In this document: positions 45,432 to 57,053 of the stretch, piece after piece | Numbering within the stretch: position 1 is the stretch's first letter | Layout: the number at the start of each line of letters is the position of its first letter | Origin: Hyphomicrobiales bacterium | Lineage (GTDB): Bacteria; Pseudomonadota; Alphaproteobacteria; Rhizobiales; HXMU1428-3 | Direction: 5' to 3' | NCBI GenBank assembly: GCA_021775425.1 | Contig: JAJFHX010000045.1 | Span: 1-64,000 of the forward strand | Length of the DNA stretch: 64,000 bases | The notes under the pieces: model-generated | Told to the model about the DNA's origin: nothing | Database searches by the model: none | What the model saw: the letters and a program-made list of their open reading frames with translations, nothing else | Position numbers and translations under genes: made by a program

Positions 45432-46037
45432 TGTATGATGACCTTAAATCTGCATGAGCTACTTATAACGTGAGTAATGAAGCGGTAATTTAGTTTTTTT
45501 CTGAACTGAATGCATTATTCATTTTTGGATTTTTTGAGGAAAATCTGACAAATCAGCTCATAAAGACAGATTAATCTGAAATTTACAGTGCATGAATCTC
45601 GGTTGAAATGGCAATTATAGCGGCTAATAGGGCCATTTGACGCGTTTTTATAAAAGTTACATCAGAGAACTTGTCACCGGAGAGGAAATCTGGCATTTTA
45701 CGCTTGCAATAGGTCAGCTATGCTGTCCTTATGTGTTTGCTGGTATAGAGCTAACAGACAGTGATGAATGCCTCATATATTTATCGCTATAAAAATAAAA
45801 CTCTATGACGCCAGTTTATCTAGAGATCAGGACAAGTTGCAAGCGGCACTTTTAATAGTGATATAAATCAACCGGTTTTATAATCGCCTTGTTTAGCTCT
45901 GTCTTATGAAAATTGTCATCGTTTGATCCATGTGTTTGGGATTAGTTTAATTCGATACGCAACGGGAAAGCGGCGGCTGGTGCTGCGGCGACATAGCTGA
46001 TGGTCAGCATCAGCAACTTATTTGGAAGAATTGTTGG
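45432..46037. promoter_or_regulatory. Intergenic region upstream of gltB
   Basis: About 600 bp with no gene. A perfect 7-bp hairpin GCTGATG-GTCAG-CATCAGC lies at 45996-46014, 24 bp before the gltB start, and may be an operator or a leader hairpin. A TTGACG box lies at about 45637 with no matching -10 that I trust. Confidence 0.45.
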
Positions 46038-49000
46038 ATGAAAAAATTGAGTCAGTTTGATACTTCACAAATTGAGAATGGCAATCAGAAAGCTACCGGG
46101 CAGAAAACAGCCGGGCGGCCTTTAGCTGAGGGGTTATATGACCCGCGCCATGAACATGATTCATGTGGCATTGGTTTTGTTGCCAATATGAAAAATGTGA
46201 AAAGCCATGACATTGTTGCCAAAGGGCTTGAGATCCTGACCAATCTTGAACATCGCGGTGCTGTTGGCGCTGACCCGAAAGCGGGTGATGGCTGCGGAAT
46301 TTTGTTGCAGATGCCTGATGAATTTTTGCGGGCTGTTGCATCTGACGAAGGCATTGAGCTGCCTGAAGCGGGTTCATATTCTGTTGCACCGATTTTCTTT
46401 CCCAAAGATGAGGATGCTTGTGCGAAACTGAAAACCATTGTTGAAGAAGAAATTGAGGCACGTGGTCAGAAGTTTCTGGGCTGGCGGGAAATGCCGGTTG
46501 ATAATTCTGACCTTGGTTATTCTGTGCTGCCTTCTGAGCCTGTTCATCTTCAGGTTTTTATCGGCCGGGCTGATGACATTAAAACCGAAGATGATTTTGA
46601 GTTAAAGCTGTTTATTATCAGGCGCTGCATTGAATTGCGCATTGCGAAAGAAAAACCGGCTGGTCATGACTATTTCTATATCTCATCCATGTCAGCAAGG
46701 ACCATTCTTTATAAAGGCCTGTTGCTATCGTTTCAGCTTGGCAATTATTTTAAAGACCTGACAGATGAGCGGATGAAATCTGCGCTTGCGTTGGTGCATC
46801 AGCGGTTTTCAACCAATACATTCCCGACCTGGTCTTTGGCGCAGCCGTTCCGCATGATTTGCCATAATGGTGAGATTAACACTGTGCGCGGCAATGTGAA
46901 CTGGATGGCGGCACGCCAGGCCACCATGAAATCTGACATCATTGGGGATGATCTGGATAAATTATGGCCTTTGATTTCCGGCTTGCAATCTGATTCAGCC
47001 AGCTTTGACAATGCGTTAGAGCTTCTGGTGCGCGGTGGGTATGACATTGCCCATGCGATGATGCTGCTTGTGCCGGAAGCCTGGGCCGGTAACCCGTTGA
47101 TGGATGAAGAGCGGCGTGCGTTTTATGAATATAATGCCGCGGTCATGGAGCCGTGGGACGGACCGGCAGCACTTGCGTTTTCTGACGGTATTAAGATTGG
47201 TGCGACGCTTGACCGAAATGGACTTCGCCCGGCGCGCTATCTTGTGACCTCAGATGATATTGTCATGCTGGCTTCTGAAATGGGTGTGCTTGAGTTTGAA
47301 GAAGAAAAAATCACACATAAATGGCGGCTTCAGCCCGGTAAAATGCTGCTGATTGACCTGGAACAGGGACGCATTATTTCAGATGAAGAGTTAAAGTCTG
47401 ATCTTTCCAAGAGCCACCCTTATCAGGAATGGTTGGAAAAGGGGCAGATTAAAGTTGCTGAACTGCCATCAGTGCCACTTCAGAAACGCGAAAATGATGT
47501 GAACCTGCTTGATAAGCAGCAGGCTTTTGGTGTGACCAAAGAGACAATTAAATTCCTGCTTGAGCCAATGGCACTGACTGGTCAGGAAGCGACTGGCTCT
47601 ATGGGTACTGATACGCCTGTTTCAGCGATTTCTAACCAGCCGAAATTGCTGCATACTTATTTTAAGCAGAATTTTGCACAAGTGACTAACCCGCCAATTG
47701 ACCCTATTCGGGAAGAGCTGGTTATGTCTCTTGTCAGCTTCATTGGCCCAAGACCTAATTTGCTGGATCATGAAAACAAGTCGACGCAAAAACGGCTTGA
47801 GGTTTCACAGCCGGTGCTTGGCAATGAGGGGCTTCAGAAGATCCAGGCAATCAGTGATATTCCTGAAAATGGCTTCAGGACAACGACACTTGATATGACC
47901 TACCCAGTTGAAAATGGCCCGGAAGGCATGGAACCAGCGCTTATCGCGCTTAAACATGATGCCGAAGCGGCTGTGAAAGAAGGGTTTAATATTATTATCC
48001 TTTCTGACAGGGCTGTATCGAAAGACAGGATTGCCATTCCTTCGCTACTGGCAACATCTGCCGTTCATCAGTATCTGATTAAAAAGGGACTTCGTACGTC
48101 TGTTGGGCTGCTGGTTGAAACCGGTGAGGCGCTTGAGATTAATCAGTTTGCAACGCTTGGTAGCTTTGGTGCTGAGGCCGTCAACCCCTATCTCGCATTT
48201 GATACGATTGAAGATATTTTACCAAAGCTTGATGCTGATCTTACATATTCAGAAGCGGTTAATCGTTATCGCAAGGCGATCAACAAAGGTCTATTAAAAG
48301 TGATGTCCAAAATGGGCATTTCGACCTATCAATCCTATTGCGGGGCGCAGATTTTTGATGCTGTTGGTTTGAACAGTGAATTTATTGAACGGTTTTTTAC
48401 CGGCACACACAGCCAGATTGAAGGCATTGGCCTTGATGAGATTGCGCTTGAAACATTTAACCGCCATGCGGCTGCATTTGGCCGTGACCTCATTCTAACC
48501 AATATGCTGGATGATGGCGGGGAATATGCGTTTCGTGTCAGGGGTGAGGCGCATGTCTGGGAGCCGGAAACCATTGCTGAATTACAGCATGCAGTGCGCG
48601 GCAACTCGGCTGAAAAATATGACAGTTTTGCTAACGCAGTGAATGATCAGGCTGAGAGGCTCCGCACGCTGCGCGGGCTATTCCGCATTAAAAATGCGGA
48701 TGAGATCGGCCGGACGCCGATTTCCATTGATGAAGTTGAACCTGCGAGCGATATTGTCAAACGGTTTTCTACCGGGGCGATGTCTTATGGCTCGATTTCA
48801 CGCGAAGCACACACCACACTTGCTATCGCCATGAACCGGATTGGCGGCAAGTCGAATACCGGTGAAGGTGGTGAAGAGCGTGAGCGGTACACGCCGTTGC
48901 CGAATGGTGATAATGAACGCTCTGCGATTAAGCAGGTTGCCTCCGGCCGTTTTGGCGTGACCACTGAATATCTTGTAAATTCTGATATGATCCAGATTAA

Positions 49001-50768
49001 AATGGCGCAAGGGGCGAAGCCTGGTGAAGGCGGGCAGTTGCCGGGCCATAAGGTAGATGGGGTGATTGCCAAGGTGCGCCACTCAACACCCGGCGTCGGG
49101 CTGATTTCACCGCCACCGCACCATGATATTTATTCTATCGAAGATCTGGCACAACTGATTTATGACCTGAAAAATGTGAACCCACGGGCTGACATCAGTG
49201 TGAAACTGGTTTCTGAGGTTGGTGTTGGTACTGTGGCAGCTGGTGTTGCTAAAGCACGGGCTGATCATATTACCATTTCAGGATTTGAAGGCGGCACAGG
49301 TGCTTCGCCGCTGACATCAATTAAACATGCGGGCAGCCCGTGGGAAATCGGGCTGGCTGAAACACAGCAAACGCTTGTGCTGAATAATCTGCGCTCGCGT
49401 ATTTCTTTGCAGGTTGATGGCGGGCTTCGTACTGGCCGGGATGTGATTGTTGGCGCTTTGCTTGGAGCTGATGAATTTGGCTTTGCGACTGCGCCATTGA
49501 TTGCGGCCGGTTGTCTGATGATGCGGAAGTGTCATCTCAATACCTGCCCTGTTGGCATTGCCACACAGGACCCCGTGCTGCGCAAACGCTTTAAAGGCGC
49601 GCCAGAGCATGTGATTAATTATTTCTTCTTTGTAGCTGAAGAAGCGCGTAAATACATGGCTGAACTTGGCTTTAAAACGCTGACTGAAATGGTCGGTCAT
49701 TCTGAAATTCTTGAAAAAGATGAAGCCATTGACCACTGGAAAGCGCGTGGCCTTGATTTTACGCGGTTGTTCCATCGCCCGGACGTTGGTGACGAAGTTG
49801 GTATTCACCAAAGTGAACTGCAACATCATGATGTTGAAGATGTGCTTGACCGTAAACTGATAGACCTAGCAAAACCGGCTATTGATGACGGAAAACCGGT
49901 TAAGCTTGATTTGCCGATTACCAATGTTGATCGCTCAACCGGGGCGATGCTTTCTGGTGAGATTGCCAAGAAGCATGGCATGGAAGGTTTGCCGGATGAT
50001 TCTATCTGGGTGACATTACGTGGCACATCGGGCCAAAGCTTTGGTGCTTTTGCAGCCCAGGGTGTGACGCTGGATCTGATTGGTGTTGGCAATGACTATG
50101 TCGGCAAGGGGCTTTCTGGTGGCCGGCTGATTGTTCGCCCGCCTGTTCAATCAGGCATTGTTCCTGAAGAAAGCATCATTGTTGGGAATACCGTTTTGTA
50201 TGGTGCGATTTCAGGTGAAGCCTATTTCAGAGGTGTTGCCGGTGAACGCTTTGCCGTTCGTAACTCAGGTGCGATTGCTGTTGTTGAAGGCACGGGTGAC
50301 CATGGCTGCGAATATATGACAGGCGGTGTTGTGGTTGTGCTTGGACAAACGGGGCGCAATTTTGCGGCCGGTATGTCTGGTGGTATTGCTTATGTTTATG
50401 ACGAAGCTGTTGATTTTGAGCGCCGTTGTAATATGGCGATGGTTGATCTTGAGCCGATTGGCAAGGAAGAGGACCACCTTTCACAAGTCAACCATCAGAC
50501 AGGTGATTTGCAGTCTCATGGCCTTGTTGATGTGATGCATGACATGACGAGCTTTGATGCGGAACGACTGTTCCAGCTTATTGAGCGGCATGCACATTAT
50601 ACTGGCTCTGTTCGGGCGAAAGACATTCTCAATAACTGGGATGAGAGTTTGAAGAAATTTGTAAAAGTTATGCCGGTTGAATATCGCCGTGCCCTTGAGG
50701 AAATGGCCCGCCAGCAAAATGCGGTGCCGGACGGTGAAATTGAAATCGGTTTAAGAGGGGACAAGTAA
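46038..50768 (+). CDS. gltB: Glutamate synthase large subunit
   Basis: The NADPH-GOGAT alpha subunit: glutamine amidotransferase followed by FMN/3Fe-4S synthase domains, giving two glutamates from glutamine and 2-oxoglutarate. Length is 1576 aa. The nucleophile Cys43 lies in HDSCGIGFV; the 42 residues before it form a propeptide that is normally removed. The central and FMN-binding domains follow, and the 3Fe-4S ligands are in [15 protein letters not shown] (near residue 1160). The C-terminal GXGXG beta-helix ends the protein. The stop overlaps the gltD start by one base, giving tight coupling. Confidence 0.98.
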   Translation: MKKLSQFDTSQIENGNQKATGQKTAGRPLAEGLYDPRHEHDSCGIGFVANMKNVKSHDIVAKGLEILTNLEHRGAVGADPKAGDGCGILLQMPDEFLRAVASDEGIELPEAGSYSVAPIFFPKDEDACAKLKTIVEEEIEARGQKFLGWREMPVDNSDLGYSVLPSEPVHLQVFIGRADDIKTEDDFELKLFIIRRCIELRIAKEKPAGHDYFYISSMSARTILYKGLLLSFQLGNYFKDLTDERMKSALALVHQRFSTNTFPTWSLAQPFRMICHNGEINTVRGNVNWMAARQATMKSDIIGDDLDKLWPLISGLQSDSASFDNALELLVRGGYDIAHAMMLLVPEAWAGNPLMDEERRAFYEYNAAVMEPWDGPAALAFSDGIKIGATLDRNGLRPARYLVTSDDIVMLASEMGVLEFEEEKITHKWRLQPGKMLLIDLEQGRIISDEELKSDLSKSHPYQEWLEKGQIKVAELPSVPLQKRENDVNLLDKQQAFGVTKETIKFLLEPMALTGQEATGSMGTDTPVSAISNQPKLLHTYFKQNFAQVTNPPIDPIREELVMSLVSFIGPRPNLLDHENKSTQKRLEVSQPVLGNEGLQKIQAISDIPENGFRTTTLDMTYPVENGPEGMEPALIALKHDAEAAVKEGFNIIILSDRAVSKDRIAIPSLLATSAVHQYLIKKGLRTSVGLLVETGEALEINQFATLGSFGAEAVNPYLAFDTIEDILPKLDADLTYSEAVNRYRKAINKGLLKVMSKMGISTYQSYCGAQIFDAVGLNSEFIERFFTGTHSQIEGIGLDEIALETFNRHAAAFGRDLILTNMLDDGGEYAFRVRGEAHVWEPETIAELQHAVRGNSAEKYDSFANAVNDQAERLRTLRGLFRIKNADEIGRTPISIDEVEPASDIVKRFSTGAMSYGSISREAHTTLAIAMNRIGGKSNTGEGGEERERYTPLPNGDNERSAIKQVASGRFGVTTEYLVNSDMIQIKMAQGAKPGEGGQLPGHKVDGVIAKVRHSTPGVGLISPPPHHDIYSIEDLAQLIYDLKNVNPRADISVKLVSEVGVGTVAAGVAKARADHITISGFEGGTGASPLTSIKHAGSPWEIGLAETQQTLVLNNLRSRISLQVDGGLRTGRDVIVGALLGADEFGFATAPLIAAGCLMMRKCHLNTCPVGIATQDPVLRKRFKGAPEHVINYFFFVAEEARKYMAELGFKTLTEMVGHSEILEKDEAIDHWKARGLDFTRLFHRPDVGDEVGIHQSELQHHDVEDVLDRKLIDLAKPAIDDGKPVKLDLPITNVDRSTGAMLSGEIAKKHGMEGLPDDSIWVTLRGTSGQSFGAFAAQGVTLDLIGVGNDYVGKGLSGGRLIVRPPVQSGIVPEESIIVGNTVLYGAISGEAYFRGVAGERFAVRNSGAIAVVEGTGDHGCEYMTGGVVVVLGQTGRNFAAGMSGGIAYVYDEAVDFERRCNMAMVDLEPIGKEEDHLSQVNHQTGDLQSHGLVDVMHDMTSFDAERLFQLIERHAHYTGSVRAKDILNNWDESLKKFVKVMPVEYRRALEEMARQQNAVPDGEIEIGLRGDK

Positions 50769-52186
50769 TGGGAAAGATTACCGGTTTTTTGGAAATTGAT
50801 CAGCGGGATCGATCTTATAAACCTGCCTCTGATCGCATTCGTCACTATGATGAATTTGTTATTCCACTTTCTGATGATGAAGTGCAGAAGCAGGCGGCCC
50901 GTTGTATGGATTGCGGGATTCCGTTTTGCCACACCGGTTGCCCGGTGAATAACCAGATTCCTGACTGGAATGACCTTGTCTATCAGGATGACTGGAAACG
51001 GGCCTCACATAACCTGCACTCAACCAATAACTTTCCTGAATTTACGGGCCGGGTATGCCCTGCACCTTGCGAAGCTGCCTGTACGCTTAATCTGGAAAAC
51101 ACGCCGGTTTCTATTAAAACAATTGAATGTGCGATTGTTGACAAAGCCTGGGAAAATGGCTGGGTGAAGCCACTTGAATCAAAACAGCAAACAGGCAAAC
51201 GGATCGCCGTTGTTGGCTCTGGCCCTGCTGGTATGGCTGCGGCACAGCAGCTTGCTCGTGCTGGTCATGATGTTCATCTTTATGAAAAGAATGAAAAGGC
51301 TGGCGGGTTGCTTCGTTATGGTATTCCTGATTTCAAACTTGATAAGAATCAGATTGAACGCCGGGTGACGCAGATGGAAGCTGAGGGTGTCACATTTCAT
51401 TATGGTATTCATATCGGGGCAGATAAATCTGTTGAAGATTTGCGAGATGAACATGATGCGCTGTTACTCACAGGTGGTTCTGAAGTGCCAAGGGACCTCC
51501 CCATAGAGGGACGTGATTTGCAGGGCATTCATTTTGCTATGGATTTTCTGACCCAGCAGAACCGCAGGGTTTCGAATGAATCAATTGCTAAATTTGACCC
51601 TATTCTTGCTGAAGGCAAGCATGTGGTGGTGATTGGTGGTGGTGACACCGGTTCTGACTGTATTGGAACCTCGATCAGGCAGGGTTGTCTTTCAGTTACT
51701 CAACTGGAGATCATGCCGAAGCCACCGCTTATGGAAGACAAATTGCTGACATGGCCTAACTGGCCCTTAAAAATGCGGACTTCAAGCAGCCAGGCTGAAG
51801 GGGCGGAGCGTGACTGGTCAGTTATGACTTCTAAATTCATTGGCAAGGATGGTCAGGTCAATCAGATCGAATGCGTACGGGTTGACGAAACAATGCAGCC
51901 TATTGAAGGGTCTTCATTTGATTTGCGTGCTGATCTGGTTTTGCTGGCAATGGGTTTTGTGCACCCTACCCATGATGGAATGATCAATGGGCTTGGTGTG
52001 TCGCTTGATGGACGCGGTAATGTTGCTGCCAATGTTAAGGATTACAAGACGGATAAAGATGGTGTTTTTGCTGCCGGTGATATGCGGCGTGGCCAATCTC
52101 TTGTTGTCTGGGCCATTCGTGAAGGCCGGCAGGCTGCGCGATCTATTGACGAATATTTGATGGGCTCTTCTATTCTGCCACGCTAA
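50768..52186 (+). CDS. gltD: Glutamate synthase small subunit
   Basis: The NADPH-oxidising beta subunit, 472 aa, which passes electrons through FAD and 4Fe-4S clusters to GltB. The N-terminal cluster Cys are in [16 protein letters not shown] and [12 protein letters not shown]. The FAD fold is [15 protein letters not shown] and the NADPH fold is IGGGDTGSD. The end ([19 protein letters not shown]) is typical. The start ATG shares its A with the gltB stop. Confidence 0.98.
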   Translation: MGKITGFLEIDQRDRSYKPASDRIRHYDEFVIPLSDDEVQKQAARCMDCGIPFCHTGCPVNNQIPDWNDLVYQDDWKRASHNLHSTNNFPEFTGRVCPAPCEAACTLNLENTPVSIKTIECAIVDKAWENGWVKPLESKQQTGKRIAVVGSGPAGMAAAQQLARAGHDVHLYEKNEKAGGLLRYGIPDFKLDKNQIERRVTQMEAEGVTFHYGIHIGADKSVEDLRDEHDALLLTGGSEVPRDLPIEGRDLQGIHFAMDFLTQQNRRVSNESIAKFDPILAEGKHVVVIGGGDTGSDCIGTSIRQGCLSVTQLEIMPKPPLMEDKLLTWPNWPLKMRTSSSQAEGAERDWSVMTSKFIGKDGQVNQIECVRVDETMQPIEGSSFDLRADLVLLAMGFVHPTHDGMINGLGVSLDGRGNVAANVKDYKTDKDGVFAAGDMRRGQSLVVWAIREGRQAARSIDEYLMGSSILPR

Positions 52187-52210
52187 AACTGTGATGATTG
52201 CCAATTAACC

Positions 52211-52250
52211 CATTCATCTTAATCACTTTTTTTAAGATGAGTGGTTTGTT
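52211..52250 (+). terminator. Hairpin after gltD, probable terminator
   Basis: An 11-bp stem (CATTCATCTTA with TAAGATGAGTG, one T-G pair). The T-run is in the loop, and a weaker GTTTGTTTT follows, so the strength is uncertain. Confidence 0.6.
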
Positions 52251-52343
52251 TTCATCGAGTGGTTTTCGTCAGGATAAGCTCTTTCCCGGTTAAATTTCTA
52301 GCTGGTTCATCTGACGTGTCGCTAAAGTGCTGAAAGCTGTCTT

Positions 52344-53840
52344 TTATTGTTTTGTCGACTTTTTCAGGCTGGAGGTCGTGTCTTCTTTTGCTTCCGGATC
52401 AGTCTCTGATTTCTTTTCAGCTTTTTTCACATCATTTTCGCTGTTCGTCTCAGCCTGTTGTCTGATTTCAGACTTGTTCATTTTTGAACTTTTTTCAACG
52501 CTGCTATCTGTCCAGATCAGATGATCTGCCCGGCCGGGTTTGGTTTCTAGCGCGTCTCCTCTGACCAGTAACTTATAATAAGGTGTCTGTGTCAGGGGGA
52601 GTCTTAACTGGGAATTGTTTGAAAGGAGCTGTTGAGACACTGAAGACAGGGCCAGGCCGATTGTGTCACCAAGAGGCTCTTCTAAAATTTCCGCGCCGTT
52701 CGGGTCTCCATCAATATTACCAGCGCCTGAGGCGCGGCGTGAAATTTTAAAGGCTGCTGCGGGAATTGCAGGCCTGACAATTTGAATAACTGTTGGTTTG
52801 CCATTCATAGATTTATCTGGCGTGATGGTCACGGATGTGTGTTTGGCTGTATCGTATTTGTTTCTTTGCAGACCGACACCGGTTAATTTTTTCAGCTTGG
52901 TGTTAATAGACTTGCCCTGATTTCTGGCGAGTAATGCGGCGCGTCTTCTTTTGTTTTTGGGATCATCCAGTGCATGGCGGCGTAGCAAATAATCCTGCTC
53001 AGGAACATCACCAAAGAGGGGCACATTGCGTTCAGCTTTGGCTTCTCTCAGATCGCGCTGAACAAGTCTTGAGACAAAGTGACCAAGTTTTTCATAACCG
53101 GCTCTTGTGAAAAATAATCCGTCTTTTTTGCGAAGAAGGCGAATTTTACCTTCAACATCAGGGCCATATTGAGTGAACTGGCCATCTTCATTGGCGAAAT
53201 GCAACCAGTTGTCGATGTATTTAATCTGGGCGCTGGCTGTTTGCACCCTGAAGGCATCGTTGATTGTTTTAAAATCGCCTGATGTTCTGCTACCTCTGAC
53301 GATTGGCAGACCGACCCAATAGGTGGCTATTTTCTGAGATTTGAGTTTTCTGATGACCTGACTGATGCGATTTCGGTAATAATCTCGCCATTCGGGAGTT
53401 TCGAGATCATATGACTGCCCCTCCAGTGCGACAGATTTACGGTCTCTCAGGCCAATCATGATGACGGCTATGTCATAATTTTCTTTTCTTAATAGCAGAT
53501 CCAGCTTTTGAACCCAGTCTGTTCTTCCTCTTGGTATGAGGCTGGCGCTGTATGAAATTTCTCGAAAAATATTGATGCTCTTGTTGTTTTCAAGAGCCTT
53601 TTTCATGCCAAGCGAGAGACCATCTGCATAGCCATCGCCGATAACGAGGATTTTATAAACGCCGCCGGGTGGAAACGGGTTTAGATATGATGTGGTGATG
53701 CTTTCAGCAGCCAGAAAGCCCTGCACTGCGACCAGACTGGCTGAACTGATCTGAGTTTGATGTGCGCTGGCTTTTTGTGGCTGCATCAGAATGAAGCCGG
53801 TTAGCAGCAAGGCAAACCCATATTTTAGATATTTGATCAT
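52344..53840 (-). CDS. DUF459 SGNH-like hydrolase, secreted
   Basis: A 498-aa exported protein. A signal sequence (about 1-27) precedes a DUF459 SGNH-like domain (about 60-260): the GDGYADGLSLGM block with its nucleophile position occupied by Asp-Gly rather than the usual GDS, then MIGLRDRKS with Gly and Asn-like positions, and a DGLFFTRAGYEKLGHF end that carries the His. The C-terminal third (from about 330) is Ala/Pro/Lys rich, with a charged tail of Lys, Glu and Ser. The family's substrate is unknown. It sits next to MltB-type genes and gltBD as in related genomes. Confidence 0.8.
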   Translation of the reverse strand: MIKYLKYGFALLLTGFILMQPQKASAHQTQISSASLVAVQGFLAAESITTSYLNPFPPGGVYKILVIGDGYADGLSLGMKKALENNKSINIFREISYSASLIPRGRTDWVQKLDLLLRKENYDIAVIMIGLRDRKSVALEGQSYDLETPEWRDYYRNRISQVIRKLKSQKIATYWVGLPIVRGSRTSGDFKTINDAFRVQTASAQIKYIDNWLHFANEDGQFTQYGPDVEGKIRLLRKKDGLFFTRAGYEKLGHFVSRLVQRDLREAKAERNVPLFGDVPEQDYLLRRHALDDPKNKRRRAALLARNQGKSINTKLKKLTGVGLQRNKYDTAKHTSVTITPDKSMNGKPTVIQIVRPAIPAAAFKISRRASGAGNIDGDPNGAEILEEPLGDTIGLALSSVSQQLLSNNSQLRLPLTQTPYYKLLVRGDALETKPGRADHLIWTDSSVEKSSKMNKSEIRQQAETNSENDVKKAEKKSETDPEAKEDTTSSLKKSTKQ

Positions 53841-53915
53841 CACTTAACTTTATTTGTCTGCGCTTGATTGAGAACATCACATATCAGATTGACTTCTTTA
53901 TCTGACAGCTATGTC

Positions 53916-55250
53916 CTAACGATACTGCCTTAAACGTTCTAAAACGGCGTAGTTTGGATAGCCATCTGCCCGCATGCCAGCACGTTTTTGAAATGCTCTA
54001 ATGGCCTTTTTGGTTGAACCGCCGATTTTACCGTCGATCTTTCCAATTTTATAGCCCTTTTGTGTGAGCAGGGTTTGAATTTCTTTTTGCTCCACATATT
54101 TTAATTGTCGATGATTTTTTGGCCAGGGGCGGATGAAAGCATCATATCCTAACAGACGATCACCCAAATGACCAACTGCCAGCACATATGACAATGACTT
54201 ATTGTAGCGCATGATCACTCTGAAATTTTTCAGGATAAGAAATGCCGGACCATCTGCGCCTGCTGGCAGGATAAGTTCTGCTCTATCGTTCGGGCGCGGG
54301 AAATTATAACCATTGACCCGTTTGATCCCTAATCTTTGCCAATCTCTCAGTCGTTTTTTAATACCAAAGCCCGATTTGGCGTAATTATAATTGGCCGGCA
54401 GCTTTACTTCATAGCCCCAGGTTTTGCCTGTTTGCCAGCCGGCTTTTTTTAAGTAATTTGCTGTTGATGCCAGAGCATCGCTGATTGAGCGCCAGATGTC
54501 TCTGGTGCCATCGCCGGTGAAATCAACCGCGTAGTGGTTATAAGTTGTTGGAATAAACTGTGTGTGCCCCATGGCGCCAGCCCATGACCCTTTGAATTCA
54601 GATAAGGGGATATCTCCATTTTGCAGGATTTGCAGGGCTGCGATTAACTGCTGGCGTCCAAAATTTTTGCGGCTGCCACTGTAACCGAGCGTTGCCAGAG
54701 AGCGTATGACATCTTTATCACCTTTGTTCTGGCCAAATGTGCTCTCTAAACCCCAGATAGCGAGCAGGATATGCTTTTCAACGCCGTATCTTGCCTCGAT
54801 TTTTTTTAGTATATCGGCTCTTTCTTCCAGAGCTTCTTTACCAAGTTCCATTCGCTTTTCTGAGACAGCCCGTTCGATATATGACCAGACAGGGGTGACA
54901 AATTCTGGTTGAGAATTCTGGGCGATGTTGATGGATGGATCTGGTGTCAGCCCGCCGATGGCTTTTGAGAACAACTCACGGCTTACTCCGGCTGCTTTGG
55001 CTTTTGGCCACATGCTTTCAAGATAGGCTCTGAAATCCTCATTGGCGCGGGCCTGATGCGGTTGAATTGTGAGGATTGATAAGTAACATAATATTGCAAG
55101 GCAAACTGTTAAAACAGAGCGGACATTGAACGCGTTTTCATTCCCGATATGAGATGATTTGTTGATTTTACAATCTGCTGGTGAAGAGGAAGCTACACTT
55201 CCTGCTCCTGCTGGTTGTGAATTCTTATTTATTTGTCTTCTTTTTTGCAC
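53916..55250 (-). CDS. Lytic murein transglycosylase (MltB family) with peptidoglycan-binding domain
   Basis: Cleaves the MurNAc-GlcNAc bond to form 1,6-anhydroMurNAc ends. The 444-aa protein has a signal anchor (about 42-60), an SLT_2 domain (about 80-370) and a C-terminal PG_binding_1 domain (about 385-444). The catalytic Glu is in AIWGLESTFG, followed by GSWAGAMGHTQFIP and DFTGDGTRDIW. The start is GTG 55250 with AGGA eight bases upstream. It is a paralogue of the next gene (upstream). Confidence 0.93.
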   Translation of the reverse strand: MQKRRQINKNSQPAGAGSVASSSPADCKINKSSHIGNENAFNVRSVLTVCLAILCYLSILTIQPHQARANEDFRAYLESMWPKAKAAGVSRELFSKAIGGLTPDPSINIAQNSQPEFVTPVWSYIERAVSEKRMELGKEALEERADILKKIEARYGVEKHILLAIWGLESTFGQNKGDKDVIRSLATLGYSGSRKNFGRQQLIAALQILQNGDIPLSEFKGSWAGAMGHTQFIPTTYNHYAVDFTGDGTRDIWRSISDALASTANYLKKAGWQTGKTWGYEVKLPANYNYAKSGFGIKKRLRDWQRLGIKRVNGYNFPRPNDRAELILPAGADGPAFLILKNFRVIMRYNKSLSYVLAVGHLGDRLLGYDAFIRPWPKNHRQLKYVEQKEIQTLLTQKGYKIGKIDGKIGGSTKKAIRAFQKRAGMRADGYPNYAVLERLRQYR

Positions 55251-55552
55251 GAGTTTAATCCTGTATAAATTTAAGCCCTTTCAACCTGACTGACGAAATG
55301 TGTTACTGATTTGCCTGTGCTTCAGTCCTGTGGTTCAGTCCTGTAGTCAGTAGCAGTCATCAGGGGCGGTAACTTGATACCTAATATACGCGCACTCTGT
55401 TTATCACGCTATAGTGTTTATCCAGCTATAGTCTTTATATCTTTAGACATTATCTCTAAGGACAATGTTATTATTATAAGTTCTTTCCATGACTCTCTTA
55501 ATGGCAGAAGTTGACTTTTTCTTGACCATTTTGCCTTGCTGAACTGATCACT
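55251..55552. other. Intergenic region between two transglycosylase genes
   Basis: About 300 bp with no gene. It holds two direct repeat pairs: TTCAGTCCTGT at 55321 and 55334, and GCTATAGTGTTTAT at 55408 with GCTATAGTCTTTAT at 55425. No hairpin is evident; they may be binding sites. Confidence 0.5.
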
Positions 55553-56956
55553 TTATTTCGCCTTTGTTTGCAGGATTTTCAGCAAGCTCTTGCTAGGGTA
55601 ACAGCTGGTTTTGCGACCAATGGATTTTTCAAAATTGCCAATGCCGCGGCGTGTTTTGCCGCCGAACAAACCGTCCGGGATTTCATCTGAGGCATTTAAC
55701 CTTTGCAGGTGAATTTGCATTTCGCAAATGCGTTTGCGGCTGAAATTGAAATGATCTTTTGCTGGCCATGCTGCTTTAAAATTACATTTCTTTTTTGGTC
55801 CGTTGCAATAAATCTGATCTCCCAGATGACCGACAAAGAGGGCATAAAGATCGGCCTTGTTATAACGCCGGAAGACTTCAAAATTTTCAAACACCAGGAA
55901 TTTAGGCCCCGGCATTCCGGCAGGGGCCATGAACTGAGCCAGAAGGTCCGGGTCTGGAAAGGCCGGGGTTTTGCCGCCTTCTTTATTCACCCGGCGCACG
56001 CCTAATTTTTTCCATTCGCTGATTTTCATGCGTGATTTTGGGCCTTCGAGGGAGCAATCAAACCCATCTGGCAATTGGACTTCATATCCCCATGGCTGAT
56101 TTGTTTGCCAGCCAATGCCTTTCAGGTACCTTGCCGTTGACGCGACCGCATCCGGTACGCTGTTCCAGATGTCTTTGCGGCCATCACCATCAGCATCTGT
56201 TGCGTATTTTTCAAAGACATCGGGGGTGAACTGGGGGTAACCAGTGGCGCCTGCAAATGATGTTTTGTAATTCTTTGCGCTGATGTGACCATCATCAATG
56301 AATTTCATTGCAATCAGCAGGTTTGCTATGTGCCCTTTTCTGCTTTCCGCAGGGCCTGCGTAGGCGAGAGACAGCAGGGTTCTGATGCCATCATACCTGT
56401 TTTTGGCGATACCAAAGGCGGTCTCGCGGCCCCAGATGCCCAGCACTGCTTTTACATCAACGCCGAAATCCGTTTCTATTTTTTTAAATATGGAATTGTA
56501 TTTCTGTTTTAAAAGCTTGCCTCGCCGGATTAGTGAATTGAGGTGTTTTGGCGGGAAATAGCTTGTTGGAAACAGAAACTCTTTTTGCCTTGGCCGGTAA
56601 CAGGAGGCTGGAAATTTACCTGTTTGAGCGCCTTTTTTGAGAGGTTTTGATTTTCTTAGTTTTTCTGCTTTGGCAATTTTTGCCCAATCCTTGTGGGTGC
56701 GTACTCTTGGTAATTTATAATCAGGTTGTGTGTCTTTAATCAGTGACTTGAATGTTGAATAGCGAATGCCCAGCGCTTTTGCCTCTGGCCAGAGGTTTTT
56801 TTTCCATTGCTGAAGGTCAGGATCATGATTGCCGGTGTTCTCAGCCTTTAGGTTCTCGGCCTGAAAGAGAAGCGTGAAGCCGAACACAGAGATGCATAGA
56901 ATTTTTCTGCAAATAGAATGAAGCCAGAATGCTTGTTGTGTGTTTGCTGCCTGCAT
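55553..56956 (-). CDS. Second lytic murein transglycosylase (MltB family)
   Basis: A 467-aa SLT_2 transglycosylase with a signal sequence (about 20-40) and the catalytic Glu in GIWGRETAFG. The segment SFAGATGYPQFTPDVF and the calcium-like DADGDGRKDIW follow. The C-terminal 60 residues look like a diverged peptidoglycan-binding domain (GLFGGKTRRGIGNFEKSIG). An insertion around 85-120 is Lys and Arg rich and absent in the downstream paralogue. ATG 56956 has AGGAAA seven bases upstream. Both transglycosylases are transcribed toward DUF459. Confidence 0.92.
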   Translation of the reverse strand: MQAANTQQAFWLHSICRKILCISVFGFTLLFQAENLKAENTGNHDPDLQQWKKNLWPEAKALGIRYSTFKSLIKDTQPDYKLPRVRTHKDWAKIAKAEKLRKSKPLKKGAQTGKFPASCYRPRQKEFLFPTSYFPPKHLNSLIRRGKLLKQKYNSIFKKIETDFGVDVKAVLGIWGRETAFGIAKNRYDGIRTLLSLAYAGPAESRKGHIANLLIAMKFIDDGHISAKNYKTSFAGATGYPQFTPDVFEKYATDADGDGRKDIWNSVPDAVASTARYLKGIGWQTNQPWGYEVQLPDGFDCSLEGPKSRMKISEWKKLGVRRVNKEGGKTPAFPDPDLLAQFMAPAGMPGPKFLVFENFEVFRRYNKADLYALFVGHLGDQIYCNGPKKKCNFKAAWPAKDHFNFSRKRICEMQIHLQRLNASDEIPDGLFGGKTRRGIGNFEKSIGRKTSCYPSKSLLKILQTKAK

Positions 56957-57053
56957 AGATTTTCCTGCCCCGTCTCGACTCAAACTTTCTGGCCATGATG
57001 CCTAAAAGGGGGGAGAGGTGCAAGTCAGTCGTTTGTGCTTTAAATTTAGAAGC

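Noticed and set aside
49317-49829. 170-codon minus-strand open frame within gltB
   Set aside because: A shadow of gltB, which is a full-length recognisable gene here.
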